This document shows positions 1-8,860 of a stretch of DNA of 64,000 nucleotides, in pieces (position 1 is the stretch's first letter; each line of letters starts with the position of its first letter). The position numbers and the translations under genes are program-made. This stretch comes from Hankyongella sp964404985 (lineage in GTDB: Bacteria; Pseudomonadota; Alphaproteobacteria; Sphingomonadales; Sphingomonadaceae): NCBI GenBank assembly GCA_964404985.1, contig CAYOMD010000009.1:9749-73748 (forward strand), read 5' to 3'. The notes below the pieces were generated by a model. It was not told the origin of the DNA and made no database searches. It saw only the letters and a list, made by a program, of their open reading frames with translations.

Positions 1-1
1 T

Positions 2-529
2 GCCACAAGCCGAGGGCATGAATTGCTCGCCCATGTGCCGATGCAGCCCGCGCAAGGCGTCAACCCCGGCCCGCAGGCTTTGCTGCTGGACCAGAGCACG
101 GAGGAGCGCCAACGTCTGCTGGAGTGGAACCTCTCGCAGTTTCAGGGCTTTGTTGGCATCAATAATCATATGGGCAGCCAGTTTACCAAAGACGGTCCCG
201 CCATGCGTGCTGTCCTGGAGGCGGTGCAAGCGGCCAACCTGCTGTATCTGGATTCGCGCACCAGCGTGCAGACGGCCGGACGATCCGTCGCGAGCGAACT
301 CGGTGTCCCGTTTGCCGAGCGCGACGTGTTTCTCGATAATCATCGCACCGCTGATTATCTGGCGCTTCAACTCGCCCAGGTTGAGGCGATTGCCCGGAAG
401 CGCGGGCTGGCGATTGCCATCGGCCACCCGCATGAGGTCACTCTGGCAGCGCTGGCAGACTGGTTGCCGCGACTGGCCGCCCGGGGGTTTGTGCTCGAGT
501 CAGTCCGCGCGGTTGCCCGGCTGGCTTGA
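2..529 (+). CDS. Divergent polysaccharide deacetylase (YibQ family), 5' end cut
   Basis: The reading frame is open to the window edge, so the N-terminus is missing. The frame enters with GHELLAHVPMQP, the second-motif region of divergent polysaccharide deacetylases, followed by GINNHMGSQFT and, near the end, the GHPHEVTL motif typical of this family. Members are exported NodB-fold proteins of about 300-400 residues, often next to peptidoglycan peptidases, with no proven substrate. About 175 residues remain, which is most of the catalytic domain. The gene converges on trpE with only one base between the stops, so no terminator is visible. The assignment is firm at family level; the substrate is unknown. 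Confidence 0.85.
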   Translation, partial: ATSRGHELLAHVPMQPAQGVNPGPQALLLDQSTEERQRLLEWNLSQFQGFVGINNHMGSQFTKDGPAMRAVLEAVQAANLLYLDSRTSVQTAGRSVASELGVPFAERDVFLDNHRTADYLALQLAQVEAIARKRGLAIAIGHPHEVTLAALADWLPRLAARGFVLESVRAVARLA

Positions 530-530
530 G

Positions 531-2012
531 TTACCGCCTAAACCCGTTGCCGGCGGCAATGCGCAGTGCCTCTGCGGCGGCAGCAAACAGGGCACCGGAT
601 TTGGCCTCGCATTCCTGCTGCTCAGCCTCGGCCCTGCTGTCCGCCACGATACCGGCCCCGGCTTTCACATGCATGATGCCCTCCTTAAGGATGGCGGTGC
701 GCAGTACGATGCAGCTATCCATACCGCCGTCCGGCGCGAAATAGCCGACCCCGCCAGCATAGGGCCCGCGCTTTTCCGGCTCTAGGGCGTGAATGATCTC
801 CATCGCGCGTACCTTGGGCGCGCCGGAGACCGTACCCGCTGGAAACCCGGCCAGTAGCGCATCGATCGAGTCGCATGTCGGGGCGAGCCTGCCGCGCACG
901 TTCGAGACGATGTGCATCACATGGCTGTAGCGCTCGACAGTGAAGCGCTCGGTCACGGTGACGGTGCCGGGAATGGCAACCCGTCCGATATCGTTGCGCC
1001 CGAGGTCGAGCAGCATCAGGTGCTCTGCACACTCCTTCGGGTCGGCCAACAGTTCGGCGCGCAAGGCCTCGTCTGCGGCCTCGGTCGTGCCGCGTGGCCG
1101 CGTGCCGGCGATCGGGCGGATGGTCACGTCGCCATCGCGGGCGCGCACCAGAATTTCCGGGGAGGAGCCGACCAGCTGGAAGCCCGGCAAATCCAGATAA
1201 TAGAGAAAAGGCGAGGGGTTGATCCGCCGCAGTGCCCGGTACAAGTCGAAGGGCGGCAAGGGGAAGGGCTGGGTGAACCGCTGGGCGAGGACGACCTGGA
1301 AGATGTCACCGGCCGCGATATAATCCTTCGCCTGGCTGACCCAGGCCGCATAGTCGGGTGCGGACACGACCGGCGTTTTGGCGGCATGGAGCGCTTGCGG
1401 CTGCGGGGTCAAATGCGGCAACGGGCCTGCGAGTGCGCGCTCAGCCGCGTCGAGCCGTGCCTCGGCGTCCTCTGCGGTTTGCACGCCGGGATAGACCGGC
1501 GCGATCAGGTACAGTTCATCGGCCAGCCGGTCGAATACCAGAATGAGGCTCGGGCGCATGAACAGCATGTCCGGCACACCGAGCGGGTCGGCCTTGGGTG
1601 CCGGCAGGCGCTCGACCAGACCGACTGTCTCGTAGCCGAAATAACCGACCAACGTGCTGAGCGCGCCCGGCAGTTCGGCAGGGACGGGCATCCGGCACTC
1701 GGCGACCAGCGCACGCAGGGCCTCAAGGGTAGGGCCGGCATCCTCAAACTGCGCGAGATCATGCTGTGCCCGGCGGTTGATCTCGGACCGGTTGCCGGTT
1801 GAGCGCCAGATCAGGTCCGGCGCGAGGCCGATCATCGAATAGCGCCCGCGCACAGACCCGCCTTCGACCGATTCGAGCAGGCAGCCGGGTACTCCGGGCA
1901 CTGCCAGTTTTAGGTACGCGGAGACCGGTGTTTCGGTATCGGCGACGACGCGCCGCCAGACCAGCCGGGGGTCTTGCGCGGCTGGCTGGTGAGAAGGGGC
2001 CGCAGATGCCAC
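531..2012 (-). CDS. trpE: Anthranilate synthase component I
   Basis: Makes anthranilate from chorismate with ammonia or TrpG-supplied glutamine, the first committed step of tryptophan synthesis. The 493-residue length is normal. The C-terminal chorismate-binding domain shows GSSPEILVR, RPIAGTRPRG, LGRNDIGRV, FPAGTVSGAPKVRAMEII, GYFAPDG and the final KAGAGIVADS block. The start is a GTG two bases after the ppiD stop, so the pair is very likely co-transcribed. No trpG or trpD follows, because the next gene converges. Many alphaproteobacteria carry ppiD-trpE-trpGDC; here the rest of the pathway lies elsewhere. Confidence 0.96.
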   Translation of the reverse strand: MASAAPSHQPAAQDPRLVWRRVVADTETPVSAYLKLAVPGVPGCLLESVEGGSVRGRYSMIGLAPDLIWRSTGNRSEINRRAQHDLAQFEDAGPTLEALRALVAECRMPVPAELPGALSTLVGYFGYETVGLVERLPAPKADPLGVPDMLFMRPSLILVFDRLADELYLIAPVYPGVQTAEDAEARLDAAERALAGPLPHLTPQPQALHAAKTPVVSAPDYAAWVSQAKDYIAAGDIFQVVLAQRFTQPFPLPPFDLYRALRRINPSPFLYYLDLPGFQLVGSSPEILVRARDGDVTIRPIAGTRPRGTTEAADEALRAELLADPKECAEHLMLLDLGRNDIGRVAIPGTVTVTERFTVERYSHVMHIVSNVRGRLAPTCDSIDALLAGFPAGTVSGAPKVRAMEIIHALEPEKRGPYAGGVGYFAPDGGMDSCIVLRTAILKEGIMHVKAGAGIVADSRAEAEQQECEAKSGALFAAAAEALRIAAGNGFRR

Positions 2013-2014
2013 GA

Positions 2015-3946
2015 TCAGCCGTCGCCGAGCAGGCGCTTGCGGGTCGCGTCGATGGCTTTCTGGTTGTAGCTCAAGCCCAGGGATTTGCGGATCGCCAGAG
2101 CAAAACTCTCGGACAGCTCCCGGCTCGATAAGCCGCCGACGTCACGCTGGGTCTGCGCCAGCAATTGCTGCCCCTGCGGCTGGTTTGGGTCGCCTGGTTT
2201 GCTCTGCAGCACCTGGACGACATAGAGGGCGGCCTCACGCTCGGCGGGGGCAAAGCCTGCCTGACCATTTGGCAAGGTGAACATCAGCCGGATGATGGCC
2301 GGTACGTTCTGGTTTTGCAGGATTTGCAGGCGTACTCCCTCAACCGGCTGGATTTGGCCGATATTCTCTGCCTTGGCCAGAGCATCCAGCCGCCCGCCCT
2401 TGCGAACGCCGGCCACCAGTTTTTCCGCCAGCGCCTTGGCCCGCTCGGCGGCCTGCTGCTGACGCCAAGCCGCCTCGACCTGTGGCCGGATGTCCGCCAG
2501 CGGTCGCAGGGTACTCGGGGTGATGTCGAGGGTCTTCACGGCATAATAACTGTTCTCGCCGAGCTTCTCGATCTTGGAGTCATCGTCAGGCTGCTGTGTG
2601 AACGCCCCGGAGAGGATGGGCACGGCCGAGGCCGGCAGCCCCGCATCCTCCCCTTCTTTCAGGCGACCGGTCACGCTCACGGGGCCTACGGTGTTCAGCT
2701 TGAGCTTGAGCTTGCCGGCGGCCTCTTCCAGGCTGGTCCCGGAGGCGAGGTCGTCATCCAGCTTGCGGCTGAGATCGTAGAGCCGGTCCACGGCCAGTTC
2801 GCGCTGGACCCGCACTGTGAGGGCGGGGCGCACCGCCTCGAAGGATTTCACAGCCGGCGGCTCGATGGCCGCAATGTAGACCAGATAAAAGCCAAGGCTG
2901 CTCTTGATCGGCCCCACCGTCTCTCCGGCCTTGGCGCGAAAGGCCCGGTCGGCAATGTCCACGGAGGATTGCGCCGCATAGGCGGTCTGGGTCAGCTGGC
3001 CGAGCGCCAGATCGTCAGGGGTCAGGCCGAGTTCGGCGTTTGCTGCGGCCTCGAAACTCTCTCCCTTGCGCACGCGCGCTATCACCTTGTTGGCCGTCGC
3101 CTCGTCTGGCGCCAGGGCCTGCCCGATGCTGCGCTGCTCGGCGCCGCCGTATTCGGTGATGTTCTGCTCGAAGGCCTGCTTCAGCTGTTCATCGGTCGGC
3201 TCGATCTCCTGAACCACGGTGTCGAGATCGAGCAGGACGTATTGAAAGCGCCGTAGTTCAGGGATGCTGAAGACGCGCTTGTTGTCGGCCATGAACTTTT
3301 TGAGCTTGGCATCGTCCGGCGCCGGGACATCGCCGGTAAAGCGCTCGAACGGGATACGCGCGACCAGACCGCCGCGCTGCTCCAGCAACAGCGATACATA
3401 CGCCTTGGCCAGGCGTGCCGGCGCATCGCCACCCGCGCCGATGCCGCGGGTAAACTGGTCTCGCACCAGATCCTGCCCGAGCTCTTTTTCAAACTCGGAC
3501 TGCGAGATGCGATTCTGGGCCAGTGCTTCCTTGTACTTGGTGACATCGAAGGCCCCCCCGAGCTGGAAGGCCGGGATCGCGCGGATGGCTTCTGCCACCT
3601 GTTGCGGGCCTGCCACGACGCCCTGGCGCTCGGCTATTTCGTCAATCGCGAACAGCGAGAGAATGAGGTCGAGGACGTCGCGGTCGCCACCCTGGCGCAC
3701 GAGATCGGCTTGGGTCAGGTCTGGCCGTTGCTCACGCTCCTGTTTCCATACGGTCTCAAGCCGGCGCAGGAAGTCGTCGGTCTTGACCGCGCGGTCACCC
3801 ACGCTGGCCAGCTCCCCAGAGCCTGAAGGTCCGCCGAACGGATTCTGCCCGGACAGGCCGCCAGTCGCCACCAGGGCGACCAGCAGCAAGCCGAAAACAA
3901 GGGCGGCCGCCTTGGAGGTGGAAAATTTGCGAAATGCCCCGATCAT
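2015..3946 (-). CDS. ppiD: PpiD-type periplasmic folding chaperone / peptidylprolyl isomerase
   Basis: Inner-membrane-anchored periplasmic chaperone that meets proteins leaving the SecYEG channel. The 643-residue protein has a short cytoplasmic N-terminus, one membrane segment at about residues 13-31, a SurA-N-like chaperone domain (about 45-170), a parvulin-like region around 260-370 and a long C-terminal helical part. PpiD parvulin domains often have weak or no isomerase activity, so chaperone function is the safer call. It is the first gene of ppiD-trpE and is divergent from tpiA, with 135 bases between them that must hold both promoters. Confidence 0.92.
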   Translation of the reverse strand: MIGAFRKFSTSKAAALVFGLLLVALVATGGLSGQNPFGGPSGSGELASVGDRAVKTDDFLRRLETVWKQEREQRPDLTQADLVRQGGDRDVLDLILSLFAIDEIAERQGVVAGPQQVAEAIRAIPAFQLGGAFDVTKYKEALAQNRISQSEFEKELGQDLVRDQFTRGIGAGGDAPARLAKAYVSLLLEQRGGLVARIPFERFTGDVPAPDDAKLKKFMADNKRVFSIPELRRFQYVLLDLDTVVQEIEPTDEQLKQAFEQNITEYGGAEQRSIGQALAPDEATANKVIARVRKGESFEAAANAELGLTPDDLALGQLTQTAYAAQSSVDIADRAFRAKAGETVGPIKSSLGFYLVYIAAIEPPAVKSFEAVRPALTVRVQRELAVDRLYDLSRKLDDDLASGTSLEEAAGKLKLKLNTVGPVSVTGRLKEGEDAGLPASAVPILSGAFTQQPDDDSKIEKLGENSYYAVKTLDITPSTLRPLADIRPQVEAAWRQQQAAERAKALAEKLVAGVRKGGRLDALAKAENIGQIQPVEGVRLQILQNQNVPAIIRLMFTLPNGQAGFAPAEREAALYVVQVLQSKPGDPNQPQGQQLLAQTQRDVGGLSSRELSESFALAIRKSLGLSYNQKAIDATRKRLLGDG

Positions 3947-4081
3947 GCCTGTCTAGTCGCCTTCAACTGTTACCAAAACGTCGCAGACCATAGGCATGTC
4001 ATGCCTCTGCAGCAAGGGGAACTGGCGAGACGGAGGGCATGCTGCTAACTGCGTGCGGCGTGTTAATTTCCGGGTATTCTT

Positions 4082-4840
4082 ATGGACGCGAAGTCAAAGT
4101 TCCTTGTCGGCAACTGGAAGATGTTTGGCACCCGTGCTGCGCTTGTGGAAATCGAGGAGATCAGGAACGCTCTGGTGGCAATGCCGGCTGATGTAGATGC
4201 TGCGATCGCAGTGCCGTTTACCCTGCTGTTGCGCGCAGTTGAGGTTGCCTCAGGCAGCGCTCTGCAGATCGGTGCGCAGGATTGTCATGCCGCTCCGGAC
4301 GGTGCCTTTACCGGGGACGTGTCTGCGGAGCAGATTGCCGATGCCGGTGCCAGCTTCGTGATCGTCGGCCATTCTGAACGGCGCGCGGGCCACGACGAGT
4401 CCAGCCCGAAGGTCGCTGCCAAGCTCGCAGCGGCGCAGCGCGCCGGGCTACTGCCAATCCTGTGCGTCGGCGAGACCCGTCAGGAGCGGGAGGCCGGGCG
4501 AACACTGGATGTTATCGGGGAACAACTTGCCGGGTCCTTGCCTGAAAACGTGGACGTAGATCGTCTGGTGATCGCCTATGAGCCGGTGTGGTGCATCGGC
4601 GCCAGTACAGTGCCGAGTGCGGGGGATATCGAGGCGGTTCAACATTTTATCCGCACCCAGCTGGTTGACTGGTTTGGTCAGCGTGGTGCCTTTGTCCGCC
4701 TGCTGTACGGCGGCTCGGCCAATGCGGAAAATGCTGGCTGGATTTGCGCGCTGAACACCGTCGACGGCCTGCTGTTCGCTCGGGCCAGCCTGACGGCGGC
4801 GAGTTTTCTGGCGACGGCGCGTGCAGCGTCTGCGCTTTAA
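4082..4840 (+). CDS. tpiA: Triosephosphate isomerase, with altered phosphate-loop residues
   Basis: TIM-barrel enzyme that interconverts dihydroxyacetone phosphate and glyceraldehyde 3-phosphate. The 252-residue length is normal and the catalytic residues are present: N11 and K13 in GNWKM, H97 in GHSERR, and E167 in AYEPVW. Loop 7 YGGS (209-212) is also kept. Two phosphate-gripping elements are unusual: loop 6, normally AIGTGK, reads CIGAST (171-176), and the usual GG before ASL is AR (233-234). It precedes secG and pyrG, an order common in alphaproteobacteria. It may be a divergent but active enzyme or a weakened paralogue. Confidence 0.9.
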   Translation: MDAKSKFLVGNWKMFGTRAALVEIEEIRNALVAMPADVDAAIAVPFTLLLRAVEVASGSALQIGAQDCHAAPDGAFTGDVSAEQIADAGASFVIVGHSERRAGHDESSPKVAAKLAAAQRAGLLPILCVGETRQEREAGRTLDVIGEQLAGSLPENVDVDRLVIAYEPVWCIGASTVPSAGDIEAVQHFIRTQLVDWFGQRGAFVRLLYGGSANAENAGWICALNTVDGLLFARASLTAASFLATARAASAL

Positions 4841-4924
4841 CTGTACATCGCTTGCAAAGCACGCGGCCGCGCGATACATGCCCCCCCTTGTTCGGCGGCA
4901 TATAGACTGCCGCGTTAGAGAGGC

Positions 4925-5377
4925 ATGTTCCAGATGTCGACCTGGATGATCCTGGTTCTGGTTTTTCACGTGTTCGTGACCATTGGTCTCGTTGCGGTCA
5001 TCCTGTTGCAGCGCTCCGAAGGCGGGGGACTGGGCATTGGCGGCGGGACCTCCGGCGGCCTGATGACGGCGCGCGGGGCGGCCAACTTGCTGACACGCCT
5101 GACCTCAATTCTGGCAGCTGTGTTCATCGCCAATTCGATTCTGCTTGCGGTTATGGCCGGTTATAACCGCTCGTCGCGCTCGCAGGTTGAGGAGTTGTTG
5201 CAGAAGCAAGCGACTGACGCACCGGCCGCAGTGCCCGACTCTGCCCCGATCGCCGGGTCTGCACCGGCACTGCCTGCAGCCCCTGCGGCAACCGGTGGCT
5301 TGCCGATCTCGAACGCGCCGGCAGCACAACCCGAGGCGCAGGGCGAGGGCACGACCGAGCAGCCTGCCGCCAAGTAG
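4925..5377 (+). CDS. secG: Preprotein translocase subunit SecG
   Basis: Small inner-membrane subunit of the SecYEG channel that assists SecA-driven export. Two membrane segments are visible (about residues 6-26 and 58-78), with the conserved loop LLQRSEGGGLGIGGG and the LTRLT segment between them. A 70-residue Ala/Pro/Gln-rich tail follows, typical of alphaproteobacterial SecG and probably disordered. It follows tpiA by 84 bases and precedes pyrG. The ATG at 4925 gives MFQMSTW; the internal ATG four codons on is an alternative start. Confidence 0.94.
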   Translation: MFQMSTWMILVLVFHVFVTIGLVAVILLQRSEGGGLGIGGGTSGGLMTARGAANLLTRLTSILAAVFIANSILLAVMAGYNRSSRSQVEELLQKQATDAPAAVPDSAPIAGSAPALPAAPAATGGLPISNAPAAQPEAQGEGTTEQPAAK

Positions 5378-5382
5378 CCCGG

Positions 5383-5415
5383 CAATAAAAAATCTGCCCC
5401 ACCATCTCTGTGGGG
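5383..5415 (-). terminator. Terminator-like hairpin facing the minus strand
   Basis: CCCCAC at 5397-5402 pairs perfectly with GTGGGG at 5410-5415 across a 7-base loop. The A-rich run at 5385-5391 becomes a U-run after the stem only if read on the minus strand. There is no T-run on the plus side, yet the neighbouring genes are all plus. Weak call. Confidence 0.35.
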
Positions 5416-5455
5416 TGTGGCCAAACACATTGAGCGCAGGTAAACCCTAAGTCCC

Positions 5456-7084
5456 ATGGCGCGGTTTATTTTCATCACCGGCGGCGTGGTTTCCTCGCTC
5501 GGCAAAGGTCTCATGGCAGCCTCACTCGCTGCCCTTCTGCAGGCACGCGGCTACCGCGTGCGTCTGCGCAAGTTCGACCCCTATCTCAACATCGATCCGG
5601 GCACCATGAGCCCGTATCAGCACGGCGAAGTCTATGTGACCGACGACGGGGCCGAGACCGATCTCGACCTCGGCCATTATGAGCGTTTTACCGGTGTCCC
5701 CTCGCGGCGCTCCGATAACGTGACGTCAGGGCGCATCTATTCGGATATTCTCGCCAGGGAACGACGCGGCGACTATCTCGGTGGTACGGTCCAGGTGATT
5801 CCGCACGTCACCGATGCCATCAAGGCGTTCGCCCTGTCCGAGACGGACGATGTGGACTTCGTGCTGTGCGAAATCGGCGGCACGGTCGGCGACATCGAAA
5901 GCCTGCCGTTCCTGGAGGCCATTCGCCAGCTTGGGAACGAATTGCCGCGTCACCACGCGGTCTACATCCACACGACTCTGGTGCCGTTCATTGCGGCCGC
6001 CGGCGAGCTTAAGACCAAGCCGACCCAGCACTCGGTGAAGGAACTGCGCGCGCTCGGCATTCAGCCGGATTTACTGGTGTGCCGATCGGAGTATGCGCTG
6101 CCGGACAGTGACCGGGCAAAGATTGCCCTGTTTTGCAATGTGCGGCCATCCTCGGTGATCCCGGCGCTGGATGCTGCCAGTATCTACGAAGTGCCGATGC
6201 AGTATCACGCCGCCGGGCTTGATACCGAGGTGTTGGCCGCGTTCGGGCTGGACGGAGTGCCGCAGCCGGACCTCGTGCGCTGGCGCACCATCGTCGAGCG
6301 TATCCATCACCCCGAAGGCGAGGTGACCATTGGGGTGGTCGGCAAGTATGTCGGCCTCAAGGATGCCTATAAGTCGTTGTCGGAAGCGCTGGTCCACGGC
6401 GGGATCGCCAACCGGGTCAAGGTCAACATCAAGTGGCTCGACTCGGAAGTGTTCGAGCATGAGGACGCCGCCCTCCAGCTTGAGCCGATGCACGGCATTC
6501 TGGTCCCTGGCGGCTTCGGGGCGCGTGGTGCTGAAGGCAAGATTGCCGCTGCGCGGTTCGCGCGCGAGCGCAGCATTCCATACTTCGGCATTTGCTTTGG
6601 CATGCAGATGGCGGTCATCGAGGCGGCCCGGACCCTTGCCGGCATGAACGGTGCCAGCTCGAGCGAGTTCGGCCCTTGCCCGGATCCGGTCGTCGGCCTG
6701 CTGACCGAGTGGGAGCAGGCGGGTGCGCGCCAGGTCCGCCGCGAGGGCGGCGATCTGGGCGGGACCATGCGGCTGGGGGCATACGATGCGGTCCTCGACC
6801 CGCAATCCCGTATCGCCGGCATCTATGGCAGCGCCGAGATCAGCGAGCGGCATCGGCATCGTTACGAGGTCAACGTCAGCTACCGCAAGCGGCTTGAGGC
6901 AACGGGGCTGCGTATTTCCGGCATGTCACCAGACGGGCTGTTGCCCGAGACGATTGAATATCCAGATCATCCGTGGTTTATCGGTGTACAGTACCATCCA
7001 GAACTGAAATCCAAGCCGTTTGAGCCGCATCCGCTGTTTGCCAGTTTCATTGCTGCTGCAGTAGCGCAAAGCCGTCTTGTGTGA
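5456..7084 (+). CDS. pyrG: CTP synthase
   Basis: ATP-dependent amination of UTP to CTP using glutamine. The 542-residue length is normal. The N-terminal synthase domain opens with FITGGVVSSLGKG (P-loop) and has KFDPYLNIDPGTMSP and GGTVGDIES. The C-terminal class I glutaminase domain has the nucleophile cysteine in GICFGMQ and the His-Glu pair in VQYHPEL. It is the third gene of tpiA-secG-pyrG. The ATG at 5456 is the only start compatible with the conserved N-terminus. Confidence 0.98.
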   Translation: MARFIFITGGVVSSLGKGLMAASLAALLQARGYRVRLRKFDPYLNIDPGTMSPYQHGEVYVTDDGAETDLDLGHYERFTGVPSRRSDNVTSGRIYSDILARERRGDYLGGTVQVIPHVTDAIKAFALSETDDVDFVLCEIGGTVGDIESLPFLEAIRQLGNELPRHHAVYIHTTLVPFIAAAGELKTKPTQHSVKELRALGIQPDLLVCRSEYALPDSDRAKIALFCNVRPSSVIPALDAASIYEVPMQYHAAGLDTEVLAAFGLDGVPQPDLVRWRTIVERIHHPEGEVTIGVVGKYVGLKDAYKSLSEALVHGGIANRVKVNIKWLDSEVFEHEDAALQLEPMHGILVPGGFGARGAEGKIAAARFARERSIPYFGICFGMQMAVIEAARTLAGMNGASSSEFGPCPDPVVGLLTEWEQAGARQVRREGGDLGGTMRLGAYDAVLDPQSRIAGIYGSAEISERHRHRYEVNVSYRKRLEATGLRISGMSPDGLLPETIEYPDHPWFIGVQYHPELKSKPFEPHPLFASFIAAAVAQSRLV

Positions 7085-7129
7085 CCTTACGCTCCGATTG
7101 GCTGTTCAGATAATGAATAGGAGAAACGC

Positions 7130-7660
7130 ATGCGTTACACCTTTGCCGCAGGTCAGATCGGAACATGGCGAATCGAGCAGATCGCACCGGTTGTCGGGGA
7201 CAGCCTGCCCGGGGCAGACCGCCTGAATATCGTGCCGGCTGACGCTTCTCTGGAGTGTGTTTGGAGCCTCGACGGCGTCGTCAGCAACATTCGCTATGCA
7301 ACCGCAGTTGAGGCAGGGCAACTGCGGGCCGTGCAGGAAGATCTCGGGCGCCCGCATGCGACCTGCGCCGCGCTGATTCCGATTCGCAAGTCGGCAGCCT
7401 GGTGGGGGATGGCGCAGGACGAGCGCCGGGCGATCTTCGAGGAACAGTCCCACCACACGGCCATAGGGCTTGAGTATCTGCCGCAGGTTGCGCGCAAGCT
7501 CTATCATTGCCGGGACATCGGTGGAGCGTTCGATTTTCTGACCTGGTTCGAGTATGCGCCGGAGCACGCGGAGGCGTTCGAGCACCTGGTCCAGCGTCTG
7601 CGAGAGACTCGCGAATGGACCTATGTTGATCGCGAAGTCGACATCCGCCTGAGCCGTTAA
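7130..7660 (+). CDS. Chlorite dismutase family (heme-binding fold) protein
   Basis: A short (176 aa) member of the chlorite dismutase-like family, similar in length to the compact dimeric clade. Residues 84-175 carry the family pattern: PIRKSAAWW, ERRAIFEEQSHHTAIGLEYLP, KLYHCRDIGGAFDFLTWFEYAPE, and a closing REWTYVDREVDIRL. H126 fits the proximal heme ligand. The residue 13 positions later, arginine in chlorite-degrading enzymes, is W139 here, so true chlorite breakdown is unlikely; heme-related or peroxidase chemistry is a guess. A clear AGGAG lies 8 bases before the ATG. It follows pyrG closely and may be co-transcribed. Confidence 0.75.
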   Translation: MRYTFAAGQIGTWRIEQIAPVVGDSLPGADRLNIVPADASLECVWSLDGVVSNIRYATAVEAGQLRAVQEDLGRPHATCAALIPIRKSAAWWGMAQDERRAIFEEQSHHTAIGLEYLPQVARKLYHCRDIGGAFDFLTWFEYAPEHAEAFEHLVQRLRETREWTYVDREVDIRLSR

Positions 7661-7704
7661 GCGCTTACGATCTGACTTAATCAGTTCGCCGTCTCGCCCC
7701 CGTT

Positions 7705-8805
7705 TCAGCCGAACAGCTCCCCCTGACGGGCTTTAGATGGCGCGCGGAACAGGTCCCCGCGCAACACAAAGCGGTCCCGTTGCAGGCCATAGCGCTTGCA
7801 CCCGGCCTCGAAGCGGGCGCGCATCATCTCGGCGTAGGCACCGGTGCCGCGCATACGCGTGCCGAAATCAGGGTCGTTCTCCCGGCCCTGGCGCATGGCG
7901 CGCACATGGTTCATCACCCGTTCTGCGCGGTCTGGCCTGTGTTCGGCCAGCCAGGCCTTGAACAGGTCCTTGACCTCATGCGGCAGCCGCAGGTGGATGG
8001 AGGAGGCCCCGAGCGCGCCGGCCTGCGCCGCCGCCTCCAGGATGGCCTCGATCTCATGGTCGTTGATGTGCGGGATGACCGGCGAGACGAACACGTTGAC
8101 CGGCACCCCGCGCGCAGCCAGCAGGCGGATCGCGTCCAGCCGCCTGACCGGTGTCGAGGCACGTGGCTCCATGGCGCGCGCCAGCCCACGGTCCAGCGTG
8201 GTGACGGATATGTTCACGACCATGAGGTCAAGTGCGGCCATGGCCGACAGCAGGTCAGCGTCCCGCGTCACCAGATGGTTTTTGGTGGTGATGGTCGCCG
8301 GGTGGCGAGTCTCCAGCAGCAGTTCCAGGATGTCGCGGGTAATGCGGTAGTGCCGCTCGATCGGCTGGTAGGGATCGGTATTGGTGCCCATGGCGATAGG
8401 GGCAGGCGTGTAGCCACGCCGGTCGAGTTCCTGGCGCAGCAGAGCCGCCGCTGTGGGCTTGGCAAACAGCCAGGTCTCGAAATCCAGACCCGGTGACAGC
8501 CCATGATAGGCGTGGGTTGGCCGGGCAAAGCAGTAGATGCAGCCGTGCTCGCAGCCGCGATAGGCGTTGATCGAGCGATCAAAGGCGATATCCGGGGACT
8601 GGTTGCGGGTGATGATGGTCTTGGGCTGCTCCAGGGTCACTTCGGTCGCCAGAGGTGGTGGTTCATCCTCGTCCCAACGCTCCGGGTCGCGCGTGCGTTG
8701 CAGGTCCGGCATGCGCGGGCTGACCGGGTTGGTTACAGCCCCGCGCCCACGACGCTCGTTCGGGTGGCGCACCTGATCCGGTTCATGCAAAGGGCGTATT
8801 GTCAT
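7705..8805 (-). CDS. PA0069-family radical SAM protein
   Basis: Radical SAM protein of the PA0069/Rv2578c family, related to spore photoproduct lyase-like proteins, with no established reaction. The iron-sulfur motif CEHGCIYC (CX3CX2C) is in YRGCEHGCIYCFARP, followed by GTNTDPYQPIE, TITTKN, SVTTLD and FVSPVIPHIND. The frame stays open upstream to 9108, but that part overlaps the start of the divergent hydrolase and reads as low-complexity. The ATG at 8805 (MTIRPLHEP) is therefore preferred, giving 366 aa. The gene is divergent from the YheT-type hydrolase, 55 bases away. Confidence 0.88.
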   Translation of the reverse strand: MTIRPLHEPDQVRHPNERRGRGAVTNPVSPRMPDLQRTRDPERWDEDEPPPLATEVTLEQPKTIITRNQSPDIAFDRSINAYRGCEHGCIYCFARPTHAYHGLSPGLDFETWLFAKPTAAALLRQELDRRGYTPAPIAMGTNTDPYQPIERHYRITRDILELLLETRHPATITTKNHLVTRDADLLSAMAALDLMVVNISVTTLDRGLARAMEPRASTPVRRLDAIRLLAARGVPVNVFVSPVIPHINDHEIEAILEAAAQAGALGASSIHLRLPHEVKDLFKAWLAEHRPDRAERVMNHVRAMRQGRENDPDFGTRMRGTGAYAEMMRARFEAGCKRYGLQRDRFVLRGDLFRAPSKARQGELFG

Positions 8806-8860
8806 GCAGATATGATAGCGCACAAAAGAAACAAAACAAGAACATTCATATGGGAACGAT

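Noticed and set aside
912..1802. A 296-codon plus frame inside trpE
   Set aside because: Antisense shadow of trpE; no ribosome site or family motif.
4841..4924. A promoter -10-like TATAGA before secG
   Set aside because: No -35 element at proper spacing; too weak to list.
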